From contig CAVSZG010000001.1 in NCBI GenBank assembly GCA_963732405.1, positions 2,170,001 through 2,234,000 of the forward strand: a stretch of DNA of 64,000 bases, in the 5' to 3' direction. Numbering within the stretch: the stretch's first letter is position 1; the number at the start of each line of letters is the position of its first letter. Below the pieces are notes generated by a model. It had not been told where the DNA came from. It searched no databases and was given only the letters and a program-made list of their open reading frames with translations. Source of the DNA: JAUIAI01 sp963732405. Lineage in GTDB: Bacteria; Pseudomonadota; Gammaproteobacteria; Burkholderiales; Burkholderiaceae_E. Position numbers and translations under genes: made by a program. Positions 1-8,835 of this stretch are shown here, in pieces.

Positions 1-402
1 CAACGCATCGTCCGGGCTCAGACCCAGGGTGAGTTCGATGGATTGCCGGGGGCAGGTCGTCCATTGGATCTGTCCGAGCCGCCGCTGGTACCCGAAGACG
101 TACGCATCGCAAACCGGATATTAAAAAACGCCGGCCTTGTGCCTGAACCCGTCATGACACTGGCTGCCCAGGCCTTGATGATCGCGGCGACGGAGCCGCC
201 ACCCGAGTCCGGCGGTTCCGATCGGACACCGGGCGACGCCAGCGCGGACAGGCGGATGGCGCCGCCACCCGAATCGCCGGGTCGCTCGCCCGCGCGGCGG
301 ACATCGATCGCGCTGGTCTTGCAGGCACGAGGCATCCGTCTCGATGGCCAGGTGCGCCGGCGCTATGTGCAGGCGGTTGTCAGCCGGCTGGCCGGCTCCT
401 GA
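1..402 (+). CDS. DUF1992 (DnaJ-homologue C28-like) family protein, 3' part
   Basis: The frame is open from the first base of the window, so the start lies outside and only the last 133 codons are seen. The first residues read QRIVRAQTQGEFDGLPGAGR followed by a VPEDVRIANRILKNAG segment. This is the conserved core of the DUF1992 family (YhdN and DNAJC28-type proteins): an EGEFDxLPGxGxPL motif and a following helix. The family's role is not established. The rest is low-complexity, rich in proline, serine and arginine, and ends in a basic helix. The stop overlaps the 3' end of the convergent LysR-type gene by 23 bases. The family call rests on the motif and is fairly secure; the function is unknown. 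Confidence 0.7.
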   Translation, partial: QRIVRAQTQGEFDGLPGAGRPLDLSEPPLVPEDVRIANRILKNAGLVPEPVMTLAAQALMIAATEPPPESGGSDRTPGDASADRRMAPPPESPGRSPARRTSIALVLQARGIRLDGQVRRRYVQAVVSRLAGS

Positions 403-1357
403 GCTCATCATCGTCATCGGCGATGGATGAGTCCATGGACAGATCATTGGCGGTCGCCCCCCAGAGCTGGCGACCGTTACGCAGCAACTCCTGCACCAGG
501 GGATGCTGGATCCGTTGATCATTGGTGATGGCGAACACCTGCTCGCGGATACCGGGCAGCCGGCCGACCAGCTGCGCCCCGTACTGTGATCGCAACTCGT
601 TGGTACTGACCAGCACGGCTGGAAACAAGCCTAGCCCGGTTGCGCCGAAGGTGGCGAGCAACGCGCTGTCCTCGAATTCGCCGATCACGTCCGGGCGCAA
701 TTCCTCGGCCTGTAACCACATGTCCAGTCGTGAGCGCAATGCCGTCTGCCGCGAGGGCAGCAGCACCGGTGCCCGATCGATTGATCGGGGAAAGCCGTCC
801 CGAAATCGGGCGACCAGTTGCTCGGTGCCGAACCAGCCGATCTCGGATTCGCCGATCGGATGGCTGAACACCCTCAGACCACTGCTGGTCGGCATCGGCC
901 GGTCGGCCAGCACCACATCCAGCTTGTGCAATGCCAGCTCCGCCAGCAGTTCCTCGAACTCGCCCTCGTGACATTGCAACCTGACCGTGGTGCGGGCCGA
1001 CAACAAGGGCTCGAGCAACTCATACACCACGAGTTTGGGCAGGGCGTCGGTCGTACCGACATGTAGACGCAGCGTCGACCCCAGACCGGGTTCGGCCATG
1101 GCGGCCAGCAGTTGATCGCCCAGCAGGAAAATCTGGTTGGCGTACCCTTGGGCTGTCCGGCCGGCTTCGGTCAGGATCAGGCCGCGACCCTTGGGGGCGA
1201 ACAAGGCATGCCCGACCGATTTTTCCAGCAGCTTGATCTGCCCCGAGATGGTCTGGCTTGCCACGTCGAGGCGCTCGGCGGCGCGCGCGATACTGCCTTC
1301 CTGAGCAACGACCCAGAAGTAGTACAAGTGCTTGAAATTGATGGCGTTATCGTTCAT
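380..1357 (-). CDS. nhaR: LysR-type transcriptional regulator, NhaR-like
   Basis: A 325-residue LysR-family regulator. The N terminus (MNDNAINFKHLYYFWVVAQEG) and the winged helix-turn-helix with ASQTISGQIKLLEKSVG closely resemble NhaR, the sodium-responsive activator of the nhaA antiporter gene. The remainder is the periplasmic-binding-protein-like effector domain. I chose the ATG at 1357 because the family alignment begins there; the open frame continues upstream to 1483 but that part is not family-like. No nhaA is present nearby. The neighbouring divergent gene encodes a Bax inhibitor-1 family protein, with 116 bases of shared promoter region. The LysR call is secure; the NhaR subgroup is likely, and its real target is unknown. 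Confidence 0.85.
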   Translation of the reverse strand: MNDNAINFKHLYYFWVVAQEGSIARAAERLDVASQTISGQIKLLEKSVGHALFAPKGRGLILTEAGRTAQGYANQIFLLGDQLLAAMAEPGLGSTLRLHVGTTDALPKLVVYELLEPLLSARTTVRLQCHEGEFEELLAELALHKLDVVLADRPMPTSSGLRVFSHPIGESEIGWFGTEQLVARFRDGFPRSIDRAPVLLPSRQTALRSRLDMWLQAEELRPDVIGEFEDSALLATFGATGLGLFPAVLVSTNELRSQYGAQLVGRLPGIREQVFAITNDQRIQHPLVQELLRNGRQLWGATANDLSMDSSIADDDDELRSRPAG

Positions 1358-1473
1358 CGTCCGAAAATATATCAGTAAATACCGTATCGATAATAAGTTT
1401 TTGTACGGTTTAACGGAAGCATTAAGCCCATTATTCTTCGCCTGTCCAGTTTTTTTCCTTCCAGGAGGTCCGC

Positions 1474-2166
1474 GTGAACGCAAAAGTCAATCAGCACACA
1501 ACCGCCACCATGGGTTCTGCCCATGCCGGTGGCGTCGTCATCGACTCGGCACCGCGCCGGGTCCTGCGCAACACCTATGCCCTGCTGTCCCTGAATCTGG
1601 GATTCAGCGCGGTGGTCGCCGGTGTGTCGGCTGCCATGGGTTTTTCCCACCCCGGCATCCTGATCACCCTGGCCGGTTACTTTGGCCTGCTGTTCCTGGT
1701 CGAGAAGTTCAAGAACCAGCCAGCGGGCGTGGTGCTGACCTTCGCCCTGACCGGTTTCATGGGTTACACGCTCGGTCCGATCATCAGCCACTATCTGGCC
1801 ATGCAGGGTGGGCCGCAGATCGTGGCGTTGGCCCTGGGTGGCACAGCGGCCGCCTTCGGTGGCCTGAGTGCCTATGCACTCGTGACCAAACGTGATCTGT
1901 CCGGCATGGCGCCGTATCTGTTCGCGGGCATTCTGGTGGCGTTCGTGTTGTCGCTGGGCGCGTATTTCTTCTCGGTGCCGGCCCTGGCGCTGGCGGTCTC
2001 GGCCATGTTCGTGCTGTTGATGTCGGGCCTGATCGCCTGGCAGACCCAGCAGATCGTCAATGGCGGTGAAACCAACTACGTGTCGGCAACCATCACCTTG
2101 TTCGTGGCCATCTACAACATGTTCACGAGTCTGCTCGCCATCTTCGGATTCACGAGCCAGGAATGA
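1474..2166 (+). CDS. Bax inhibitor-1 / YccA family membrane protein
   Basis: A 230-residue integral membrane protein with about seven hydrophobic helices after a short polar N terminus. The sequence FMGYTLGPIISHYL and the C-terminal ATITLFVAIYNMFTSLLAIFG are typical of the BI-1 (UPF0005, YccA/YbhL) family, whose bacterial members interact with FtsH or act as pH-sensitive calcium leak channels. It starts with GTG at 1474, preceded by a strong AGGAGGT at 1463-1469. It is transcribed divergently from the NhaR-like gene and is followed by an intrinsic terminator at 2240-2274, so it is probably monocistronic. The family is secure; the cellular role here is not known. Confidence 0.88.
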   Translation: MNAKVNQHTTATMGSAHAGGVVIDSAPRRVLRNTYALLSLNLGFSAVVAGVSAAMGFSHPGILITLAGYFGLLFLVEKFKNQPAGVVLTFALTGFMGYTLGPIISHYLAMQGGPQIVALALGGTAAAFGGLSAYALVTKRDLSGMAPYLFAGILVAFVLSLGAYFFSVPALALAVSAMFVLLMSGLIAWQTQQIVNGGETNYVSATITLFVAIYNMFTSLLAIFGFTSQE

Positions 2167-2239
2167 GTCGATCGGCCGTCTGACGGTTGACGGTGACGTT
2201 GCCTGAGCGAACCCATTGTTCTGCCTCTCTCTCCTCTTG

Positions 2240-2274
2240 CCGCCCGAAGCAAAAAATTGCTCGGGCGGTTTTTT
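2240..2274 (+). terminator. Rho-independent terminator after the BI-1 gene
   Basis: The stem CCGCCCG...CGGGCGG continues inward as AGC...GCT with one bulged A. The loop is A/T-rich and a run of six T follows (2269-2274). It lies 74 bases after the BI-1 family stop codon and before the convergent pdxH gene. Confidence 0.85.
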
Positions 2275-2322
2275 ATTGCCGGTGGTGACTGGTGCCGGCC
2301 TGCCGTTTATGGCATCGTCTGC

Positions 2323-3024
2323 CTATGAGGCCAGGCGATCGATGCGCCACAGGTCAGCATCGCGCCGGTAGCGAATCCGGTCGTGCAGGCGGGAAGTGCG
2401 CCCTTGCCAGAACTCGATCATCTCCGGCATCAGGCGGTAACCACCCCAATGTGCGGGCCGCGGCGGCGCGTCGCCAAACCGCTGGCGATAGGCCGCCTGA
2501 TTGTCCTCGAGCACCTGGCGCGATTCGATCACCTCACTTTGCGGCGAGGCCCAGGCGCCGATTCTTGAGTCCAGGGGGCGGATCGCGAAGTAGGCATCAG
2601 ATTCGGCGGCGCTGACCCGCTCGACTCTGCCCTCGACGCGCACCTGTCGCTCGAGCGGATACCAGAGGAAGGTCAGGGCAGCCCATGGATTCGCAGCAAA
2701 CTCGCGGCCTTTTCGGCTCGCGTAATTGGTATAGAACGTGAATCCGCCGTGTTCGATTCCCTTGAGCAGCAGTACCCTGCACGAGGGGCGACCGTCGGCA
2801 TCGACGCTGGCCACGGCCATGGCGTTGGCTTCCTGCAATTGCGCCGATAGGGCTTCGGTAAACCACTGCTCGAACTGCGCCAGCGGGTCGGCGTGAACAT
2901 TGGCCTCGTCCAATGCCGCCATCCGATAGTCACGCCGTAATCCGGCAATGGTTTCATCAGGGGGATTGATCGGGCCCGGGGTCGGGGTCGGGAACGTCTT
3001 GCCTGGCGGATTGGGTCTGGTCAT
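2323..3024 (-). CDS. pdxH: pyridoxine/pyridoxamine 5'-phosphate oxidase
   Basis: A 233-residue FMN-dependent oxidase that makes pyridoxal 5'-phosphate from pyridoxine or pyridoxamine phosphate, the last step of vitamin B6 synthesis and salvage. Visible family blocks are the lead-in helix LRRDYRMAALDEANVHADPL, the FMN-binding RVLLLKGIEHGGFTFYTNY and SRKGREFAANPWAALTFLWY, and the C-terminal EFWQGRTSRLHDRIRYRR. The length fits the family (about 210-230); the first 25 residues are a proline-rich extension that may or may not be translated. It is convergent with the BI-1 gene and divergent from lemA. Confidence 0.95.
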   Translation of the reverse strand: MTRPNPPGKTFPTPTPGPINPPDETIAGLRRDYRMAALDEANVHADPLAQFEQWFTEALSAQLQEANAMAVASVDADGRPSCRVLLLKGIEHGGFTFYTNYASRKGREFAANPWAALTFLWYPLERQVRVEGRVERVSAAESDAYFAIRPLDSRIGAWASPQSEVIESRQVLEDNQAAYRQRFGDAPPRPAHWGGYRLMPEMIEFWQGRTSRLHDRIRYRRDADLWRIDRLAS

Positions 3025-3184
3025 GGCTGGGGTGGGTTCGTCATGGGTTGATCATGGCCACGATAAAATCAGGTTGGCTCAACGCCAGTGTACTGCGACG
3101 GGCGCGTGCATTCACCGGCAGTTGCGAAGGCGGCAGGTACACTGTCCGGGTAAGGTCACTCACTTTCTATCTGGAGAAATACTG

Positions 3185-3793
3185 ATGAGAATGCTGCAGG
3201 CGGTGCGCGGCGCAATCGCAGCAAGCCTGGTCCTGGTATTGGCCGGCTGTGGCTACAACGACATTCAATCGGCCGACGAGACGGTTAAGTCGACCTGGTC
3301 GGAAGTCACCAATCAATACAAGCGACGGGCCGACCTGATTCCGAATCTGGTCAAGACCGTGCAGGGATTTGCCGATCAGGAAAAGGAAGTGCTGACCGGG
3401 GTGACCGAAGCCCGTGCCAAGGCGTCGCAGATTCAGGTCAATCCGGCTGATCCCGCCTCGCTGCAGGCGTTCGAGAAGGCCCAGACGAACCTGAGTGGAT
3501 CCCTGTCGCGTTTGCTCGTCACGGTCGAAAACTATCCGCAATTGAAATCGGATGCGAACTTTCGTGATCTCCAGGCGCAGCTCGAAGGCACCGAGAATCG
3601 CATCTCAGTGGCCCGCAAGCGCTACATCGATTCGGTCCAGGCCTACAACGTGCTGATCCGGCAGATTCCGGCCAACCTCACGGCCATGGCATTCGGCTAC
3701 AAGGAAAAGCCGCAGTTCACCGTCGAGAACGAGGCCGCGATCCAGCAGCCACCAGCGGTCGAGTTCAACAAGCCTGCGGGCCAGACGAATTGA
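3185..3793 (+). CDS. lemA: LemA family lipoprotein
   Basis: A 202-residue LemA-family protein. The N terminus is a lipoprotein signal peptide with lipobox LAGC (MRMLQAVRG...LVLVLAGCGYND), followed by the characteristic helical LemA domain: TVKSTWSEVTNQYKRRADLIPNLVKT, then helices ending NVLIRQIPANLTAMAFGYKEKPQF. LemA proteins are coiled-helix envelope proteins of uncertain function, commonly encoded next to TPM-domain proteins as here. GGAG at 3173-3176 lies 8 bases before the chosen ATG; upstream in-frame sequence is not family-like. The next gene overlaps its stop codon, so the two are probably translationally coupled. Confidence 0.92.
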   Translation: MRMLQAVRGAIAASLVLVLAGCGYNDIQSADETVKSTWSEVTNQYKRRADLIPNLVKTVQGFADQEKEVLTGVTEARAKASQIQVNPADPASLQAFEKAQTNLSGSLSRLLVTVENYPQLKSDANFRDLQAQLEGTENRISVARKRYIDSVQAYNVLIRQIPANLTAMAFGYKEKPQFTVENEAAIQQPPAVEFNKPAGQTN

Positions 3794-4785
3794 TCGTTGC
3801 ATCGCGAGCCCGGCGAACGACGCACTGGCTGGGCCTGGCGTCTTCGTGCCAGGCCACCGCCGTGTTCCGCCGTGGCCTGGCACGCCTGCTGACCGGCGCG
3901 TTGCTGGCGCTCATGGCCTGCGGTGTGTCGGTGGCGCAGCAACCGGTGGCGGTGCCTGCCCTCACCGCACGGATCATCGATCTGGCCGACCTGCTGACAC
4001 CTGCCGAGGAAGCCACGCTGGCGCGGGATCTGGCGGCGCTGGAGCAGCGCAAGGGCGCGCAGCTTGCCTTGCTCACGGTGCCCACCACGGGGAATGAGAG
4101 CATCGATCAGTATTCGCTGCGGGTGGTCGAGACCTGGAAACTGGGTCGGGGCCAGGTCGATGGCAGAGCGGTCGACGACGGGCTGTTGCTGCTGGTCGCC
4201 GCGCAGGATCGCAAGGTGCGTATCGAGGTTGGTTACGGACTCGAGGGCGCGATACCCGATGCCTACGCCAAACAAATCATCAGCGATCAGATCACGCCGA
4301 ATTTTCGGCGCGGCAATTATTTTGGTGGCCTGTCGCAGGCAGTGGCATCCATGACGCGGCTCATTGATGGTGAAGCCTTGCCGGCACCGGTCACGGAACC
4401 AGAGCGGGGTGCTGATCTGAGTGCCTGGTTCGGGCCGATCTTCATCGGCTTCATTCTGGGCAGTATCGTGATCGGCATCATCGGTCGCGTGCTCGGCACC
4501 TCGGCCGGTGTCGGGACGACAGCCGTGCTGGCGCTGGCCAGTGGCGCGGCATCCACCGGCATGATCGCGTCGGGTTTCATCACCCTGCTGCTGTTGCTGT
4601 TCTTCGCGGGTGGCAGTGGTCGCATGCGCCGGGTCGGTCGCCATACCTATCGATCCGGACCCCCGGTGATCTTTCCGGGCGGATTCGGTGGCGGTGGTGG
4701 TTTTGGCGGCGGCGGATTCGGTGGCGGTGGTTTCGGGGGAGGAGGTGGCGGCTTCGGCGGTGGTGGCGCCAGTGGCAGCTGGTAA
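3790..4785 (+). CDS. TPM-domain (YgcG family) membrane protein with glycine-rich tail
   Basis: A protein of up to 331 residues. A hydrophobic signal segment (GALLALMACGVSVAQQ) precedes a TPM (TLP18.3/Psb32/MOLO-1) domain: IIDLADLLTPAEEATLARDL, a long helix, KVRIEVGYGLEGAIPDAYAKQII and the FRRGNYFGGL segment. Two transmembrane helices follow, then a tail made of GGGGFGGGG-type repeats ending SGSW, as is usual for YgcG-like proteins. The frame can start at TTG 3790, which overlaps the lemA stop (TTGA), or at GTG 3862 just before the signal peptide; I report the longer form. The LemA-TPM pairing is a known conserved neighbourhood. The function is not established. Confidence 0.85.
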   Translation: MIVASRARRTTHWLGLASSCQATAVFRRGLARLLTGALLALMACGVSVAQQPVAVPALTARIIDLADLLTPAEEATLARDLAALEQRKGAQLALLTVPTTGNESIDQYSLRVVETWKLGRGQVDGRAVDDGLLLLVAAQDRKVRIEVGYGLEGAIPDAYAKQIISDQITPNFRRGNYFGGLSQAVASMTRLIDGEALPAPVTEPERGADLSAWFGPIFIGFILGSIVIGIIGRVLGTSAGVGTTAVLALASGAASTGMIASGFITLLLLLFFAGGSGRMRRVGRHTYRSGPPVIFPGGFGGGGGFGGGGFGGGGFGGGGGGFGGGGASGSW

Positions 4786-4836
4786 TGCCGCCGCGCGGTC
4801 AGTGGCCGAGCCGGCATCACCTGCCGGCGGGCTGCT

Positions 4837-5808
4837 TCAGCTCGTTGAATCCATGCGGCGGGCCAGCCGCACTGCGGTCTGGCCGCGGATGAAGCGCCGG
4901 GTCGGCATCACCAGCATGCAGTCGGCAAACGGGGTGATCACCGGCGCCTGATCATCATGGCCGAGCAGGGTGCCCGGCTCGGCAATGATCTCCCCGCCGG
5001 TCCAGTCGCGTGCGAAGCGGAAATGATCGCTGCGTATCGTGATCACATCGGTCACTTCCCAGGCCTGCTGGGCAGGCACGGCATGACGCGCCCGGTCACC
5101 GCCGAATGACTCGGCCACCGTGCCGGTTCCGCGCAGAAAGCGCAAGGCACAGTCGATCGCCAGCGTGGCCGATTCGCTGGCCCAGTGCTGCCCGCATTCC
5201 ACGAGCAGCGCATTGCGCGCGCTGGCCGGATCCGCGAAGCCACGATAATCGCGCATTCGGCGACCCGCTTCATGGCCGGCATCGGCAATGATGGTCTGGG
5301 GCACGCCCACCTGGTGTGCGAGCGCGCGTCCCTTGGCCAGGGGGCCGGCCAGCATCAGGGGGCGAGCCGGTTGTTGCATCGAGTGGATGTCGAGCAACAG
5401 ATCGACGGTGTCGATGAGGGGTCGGACCTCGCGCGCCCGACGTAGCTCCGCACTGTCGCGGTTCGAATCGAGTGTTGCATCGTCCCAGAGCCGGTTGAAG
5501 TCTTCATCGACGAAGCGCGAAGCGGTCGGATTGGCCGGATCGAATCGCTGATAGGCACCCACATTCATGAAGCACAGGCTGAGCCGCCCTCGCACGGGTC
5601 TGACCTCGCGGGTGAGCAGCCAGTCCAGCGCGATCGCACCACAGAGTTCGTTACCATGCACGATCGCGCTCACCATTACATGAGGCCCTGGCTTGTCCGC
5701 CTCGAAGCTGTGGCACCAGGCAATCGAGCCATTTCCCGTCCGATACCGGTCGATGTCGGGCGGGGTCAGTTCGACCGGAAACGGGCTGGATGTCGTGTCA
5801 TTGGGCAT
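4837..5808 (-). CDS. succinylglutamate desuccinylase/aspartoacylase family protein
   Basis: A 323-residue zinc-dependent amidohydrolase-like protein of the AstE/AspA (M14-like) family. The zinc motif HGNE (H51, E54) lies in VSAIVHGNELCGA, and the second histidine is in LLDIHSMQQPARP. RFVDEDFNRLW is a typical substrate-side loop. The start at 5808 is supported by GAGGAAG a few bases upstream; an open frame reaches 5877 but overlaps the divergent gene's leader. The family removes acyl groups from N-acyl amino acids; the actual substrate cannot be told from sequence and no arginine catabolism (ast) genes are adjacent. Confidence 0.8.
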   Translation of the reverse strand: MPNDTTSSPFPVELTPPDIDRYRTGNGSIAWCHSFEADKPGPHVMVSAIVHGNELCGAIALDWLLTREVRPVRGRLSLCFMNVGAYQRFDPANPTASRFVDEDFNRLWDDATLDSNRDSAELRRAREVRPLIDTVDLLLDIHSMQQPARPLMLAGPLAKGRALAHQVGVPQTIIADAGHEAGRRMRDYRGFADPASARNALLVECGQHWASESATLAIDCALRFLRGTGTVAESFGGDRARHAVPAQQAWEVTDVITIRSDHFRFARDWTGGEIIAEPGTLLGHDDQAPVITPFADCMLVMPTRRFIRGQTAVRLARRMDSTS

Positions 5809-5875
5809 GATGCTTCCTCGATGATGCTCGCATGGTGGTGTGCGCTGGATTGTCCGACTTCTCTTGGAGACATGC

Positions 5876-6883
5876 ATGAGCGCAAATCGTCAGATCGTGG
5901 TTCGCGAACTGCCGCAGGGCCAGCTGATGAATCAACATTTTGAACTGCGCCAGATCGACCTGCCGTCTGCCGGACCAGGTCAGGTGGTGATACGGACGAT
6001 TCTGATGTCCATCGATGCGGCCAACCGGGCCTGGATGCAGGGGGCCACTTATCGCGCGGCGATCAAGCCGGGCGATCCGATGCCCACACTGGCGATCGGC
6101 GCGGTGGTCGACTCCCGTGATGCCTCGCTCAGTGTTGGCGACATCGTGATCGCCGAGTCGCAATGGTCGGATTTTGTTGCGATCAGCGCCCGTCAGGCTC
6201 GACGGATCAGGCCCGATCTGCCCTTGTCGCAGCAGATGTCGGTATTCGGAATTGCCGGCAAGACTGCCTACCATGGGCTGATCGGGGTGGGTCGACCGTT
6301 GGCGGGAGAAACCATCGTAGTCTCGGCCGCTGCCGGATCGGTGGGCATGTTCGTCGGTCAGATCGCCAAGGCCTTGGGCTGCCGTGCCGTCGGTATCGCG
6401 GGGGGTGCCGACAAGTGTGCCTGGGTGACCGGTGAACTGGGCTTCGATGCCTGTATTGATCACCGCGCGGGCAACCTGTTTCGCGACTTGAAGGCTGCCT
6501 GCCCGAATGGCATCGATGTCTACTTTGACAATGTCGGTGGAACGGTACTGGAAACCGTGCTGTTCCAGATGAATCTGAAGGGGCGCGTGGTTTGCTGTGG
6601 CGCAGTCAGTCAGTACAACGAGTCGGCACCCGCCGGCCCACGCAATGTGCCGGGACTGGTTGTCGTGAAACGCCTGCGCATGGAAGGCTTCATCGTGATG
6701 GACTTCGCTCATGCCGATGAGTCGGCCCAGCAGGCGCTCGAGCAATGGGTTGCCGACGGCCGCATCCGGGTGGTCGACGACATCGTCGAAGGTCTGGAAC
6801 AAGCACCCATGGCCTTGATCGGATTGCTCAACGGTGAGAACCGCGGCAAGCGGATGGTCCGGGTGTCGCTCGATCCAGGCTGA
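5876..6883 (+). CDS. NADP-dependent medium-chain oxidoreductase (LTB4 dehydrogenase/CurA-like)
   Basis: A 335-residue zinc-independent MDR-superfamily reductase. The N-terminal domain includes LMSIDAANRAWM. The Rossmann domain contains VVSAAAGSVGMFVGQIAKALG, the nucleotide-binding AAxGxVG motif of the leukotriene B4 12-hydroxydehydrogenase / prostaglandin reductase group. GIDVYFDNVGG and LMxGLVV-type segments (NVPGLVVVKRLRMEGF) follow. Such enzymes reduce the double bond of alpha,beta-unsaturated ketones. GGAGA at 5866-5870 lies 5 bases before the ATG. The start region overlaps nothing, though it is only 67 bases from the divergent aspartoacylase-like gene. The substrate is unknown. Confidence 0.87.
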   Translation: MSANRQIVVRELPQGQLMNQHFELRQIDLPSAGPGQVVIRTILMSIDAANRAWMQGATYRAAIKPGDPMPTLAIGAVVDSRDASLSVGDIVIAESQWSDFVAISARQARRIRPDLPLSQQMSVFGIAGKTAYHGLIGVGRPLAGETIVVSAAAGSVGMFVGQIAKALGCRAVGIAGGADKCAWVTGELGFDACIDHRAGNLFRDLKAACPNGIDVYFDNVGGTVLETVLFQMNLKGRVVCCGAVSQYNESAPAGPRNVPGLVVVKRLRMEGFIVMDFAHADESAQQALEQWVADGRIRVVDDIVEGLEQAPMALIGLLNGENRGKRMVRVSLDPG

Positions 6884-6897
6884 GCGCCCCGGGTCGG

Positions 6898-7695
6898 TCA
6901 GCGCCCGGCAAACGTTGGCCGCCGTTTCTCCACAAAGGCCACCGCGGCGGCCTTGTGATCCTCGGTCTGGAAGGTGCGGATCATGTGAATCGACTCGGTC
7001 TCCAGGGTGTCGGCCAGTGAGGCCCGCGCGGCCAGGTTGAGGTTGCGCTTCATGTAGCCGATCGCCACTGTCGGCAAGGCGGCGAGTTCACGCGCCCATG
7101 CGCCGGCTGCCTTCTCGAGTTGGTCGGCGGGTACCACCCGGTTTACGAATCCCGCCTGCATCGCCGCGTCGGCCTCGATGGGCGTGGCATCGAAAAACAG
7201 TTCACGCGCCTTGCCCATGCCGACCAGGCGGGTCAGGAACCAACTGGCACCAAAATCGCCGGACAAGCCGACATTGGCAAAGGCGGTGGTGAATTTGGCA
7301 CCGGCAGCGGCAATGCGCAGATCGCAGGCGAGCGCCAGCGACAGACCGGCACCCGCTGCAGCGCCCGGAATCACGGCCAGGGTCGGCTTGGGCATTTCAT
7401 GCAGCAGACGGCTGACCTGGGTGCGTCGGTGCAGGTCATTGACCCGATCGTCGAAGGAGGGGCCGCTGTCCTGACCGACCGCTCCGGCGAATCGCTTGAC
7501 GTCACCGCCAGCGCAGAAGGCATTGCCCGCGCCGGTCAGGACCACGGCGCGCACGGCGGGGTCGAGTGCCAGGCGCTGCAATGCCTCGGTCATGGCATTG
7601 ATCATGTCGTGGGACAGCGCATTGCGGGCCTGAGGGCGGTTCATCGTGAGCGTGGCCACACCGCCGTCGATCGATTCGAGCAGGTCCTGGGTCAT
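6898..7695 (-). CDS. enoyl-CoA hydratase/isomerase family protein
   Basis: A 265-residue crotonase-fold protein. The two oxyanion-hole segments are visible: AVVLTGAGNAFCAGGDVKRF and the PGAAAGAGLSLALACDLRI block. FTTAFANVGLSGDFGASWFL carries the usual acid position of hydratases replaced by a G-D-F-G context, so isomerase or another crotonase chemistry is possible. The C-terminal helices (AVAFVEKRRPTFAGR) match fatty-acid or aromatic-degradation hydratases (PaaG-like). It is convergent with the MDR oxidoreductase, with only 14 bases between the stops, and lies downstream of a LysR gene on the same strand. Confidence 0.88.
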   Translation of the reverse strand: MTQDLLESIDGGVATLTMNRPQARNALSHDMINAMTEALQRLALDPAVRAVVLTGAGNAFCAGGDVKRFAGAVGQDSGPSFDDRVNDLHRRTQVSRLLHEMPKPTLAVIPGAAAGAGLSLALACDLRIAAAGAKFTTAFANVGLSGDFGASWFLTRLVGMGKARELFFDATPIEADAAMQAGFVNRVVPADQLEKAAGAWARELAALPTVAIGYMKRNLNLAARASLADTLETESIHMIRTFQTEDHKAAAVAFVEKRRPTFAGR

Positions 7696-7798
7696 CGACA
7701 GTCTCCATGTTGGGTGAGAGTTCGCCTCGGCGCTTCGCGCACATCATGCTTGCCGGGCGGATTCGTGATCGGCGGTCAATATACCTTGAACGGCGCCC

Positions 7799-8680
7799 TT
7801 ACCGCTGAACGGCAAGCAGCCGTTTGCTGAAGGCCTGCGCCGCTGGCGACAGCGGCGTATCGCTGCGGGTGACGATACCCAGACGCCGCTCGATTGCCAG
7901 GCCGCGTACGGGTACCTCGACCACCTCGCTCTGACCTTCCAGGCCGGATCGGCTCACGAAGGCGAGATACCCCGTCGTGGCCACCATGCGCAGGATCGCT
8001 GGTATCGAGCGCAATTCCATGACAACGTTCATCTGCACGCCGGCTGCGCGCAGCGCCGCATCGATGATCTGCCGGATCGCGCTGCCCGCTTCGAAGCCCA
8101 CATAGGCGCGCGACCCCAGGTCTTGTTCCAGTTTGTCGATGCGTCGTTTGCGCGCCAGTGGATGATCGCGGCGGGCAACCAGCACGACCCGGTCGGTGAG
8201 CAGTTCCCGCACGTCGAGTTCGTTGGCCTGCACCGGCAGGGTCACCACGCCGATTTCCAGACGACCGATCGCCACGTCATTGGCGATCTCGCGGCTGCCG
8301 GCCTCCTTGAGGTGGAAGCGAATGTCGGGGTGCTGGGCCTGGAAGGCAGCGATCGCATCGGGCAGGACAAACGATACGGCCGTGGCGCCACCGCCGATCC
8401 GCACGATGCCGGCATCCAGATTCAGGTGAGCGCGCACCGTCTCGCGCAGACCGTCGAAGCGGTCCACCAACACCCTGGCTTCGGCCTCGACCAGCCGGCC
8501 CACCGGCGTGAGGGTCACGCCCTTGCGCGAGCGCGCGAACAGCCGCACACCGAAGTGGTCCTCGAGCTGCCGCAGCCGTCTGGACAGCGCCGGCTGGGAC
8601 AGGCCGATCCGTTCGGCCGCCTCGGTCACCGCACCATCATCGGCCACCGCAAGCAGGGAACGCATGAGCAACAGATCCAT
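7799..8680 (-). CDS. LysR-type transcriptional regulator divergent from acnB
   Basis: A 293-residue LysR regulator with the winged helix-turn-helix (AVTEAAERIGLSQPALSRRLRQLEDHFG) and a substrate-binding-like effector domain of the CysB/CynR type. I chose the ATG at 8680 (MDLLLMRSLLAVADDG), the standard LysR beginning, although the frame extends to 8821. The 155-base intergenic region shared with acnB contains an almost ideal LysR operator at 8737-8757, so this protein probably controls acnB, itself, or both. The effector is not known. The downstream enoyl-CoA hydratase gene is 103 bases away on the same strand. Confidence 0.9.
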   Translation of the reverse strand: MDLLLMRSLLAVADDGAVTEAAERIGLSQPALSRRLRQLEDHFGVRLFARSRKGVTLTPVGRLVEAEARVLVDRFDGLRETVRAHLNLDAGIVRIGGGATAVSFVLPDAIAAFQAQHPDIRFHLKEAGSREIANDVAIGRLEIGVVTLPVQANELDVRELLTDRVVLVARRDHPLARKRRIDKLEQDLGSRAYVGFEAGSAIRQIIDAALRAAGVQMNVVMELRSIPAILRMVATTGYLAFVSRSGLEGQSEVVEVPVRGLAIERRLGIVTRSDTPLSPAAQAFSKRLLAVQR

Positions 8681-8736
8681 CGTGGGTGGCCTCGATTCGT
8701 TTCGGGGTTGTGGCGCGGATTTGGTGATATGCGCCA

Positions 8737-8757
8737 TTTGCATTTGAACAATGCAAA
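8737..8757. promoter_or_regulatory. palindromic LysR-type operator (T-N11-A)
   Basis: A perfect inverted repeat TTTGCATT-N5-AATGCAAA with 8-base arms lies between the divergent lysR (start 8680) and acnB (start 8836) genes. The geometry contains the T-N11-A core expected for a LysR-type regulator dimer. The centre is 89 bases upstream of acnB and 67 bases upstream of lysR. Ownership by the adjacent regulator is inferred from position. Confidence 0.65.
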
Positions 8758-8835
8758 AATACCATTTTACGCATCGATAAGGGTTTGTTAACGTATCTCC
8801 TTCCTCTTCTGCATCGAACAACCAAGGGTTCCGCC

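Noticed and set aside
4681..4785. Dense GGTGGCGGT-type repeat
   Set aside because: It encodes the glycine-rich tail of the TPM protein and is low-complexity coding sequence, not a repeat element or CRISPR.
5461..5471. GTTCGAATC string resembling the T-loop of a tRNA
   Set aside because: It is inside the aspartoacylase-like coding sequence and no acceptor or anticodon stem can be formed around it.
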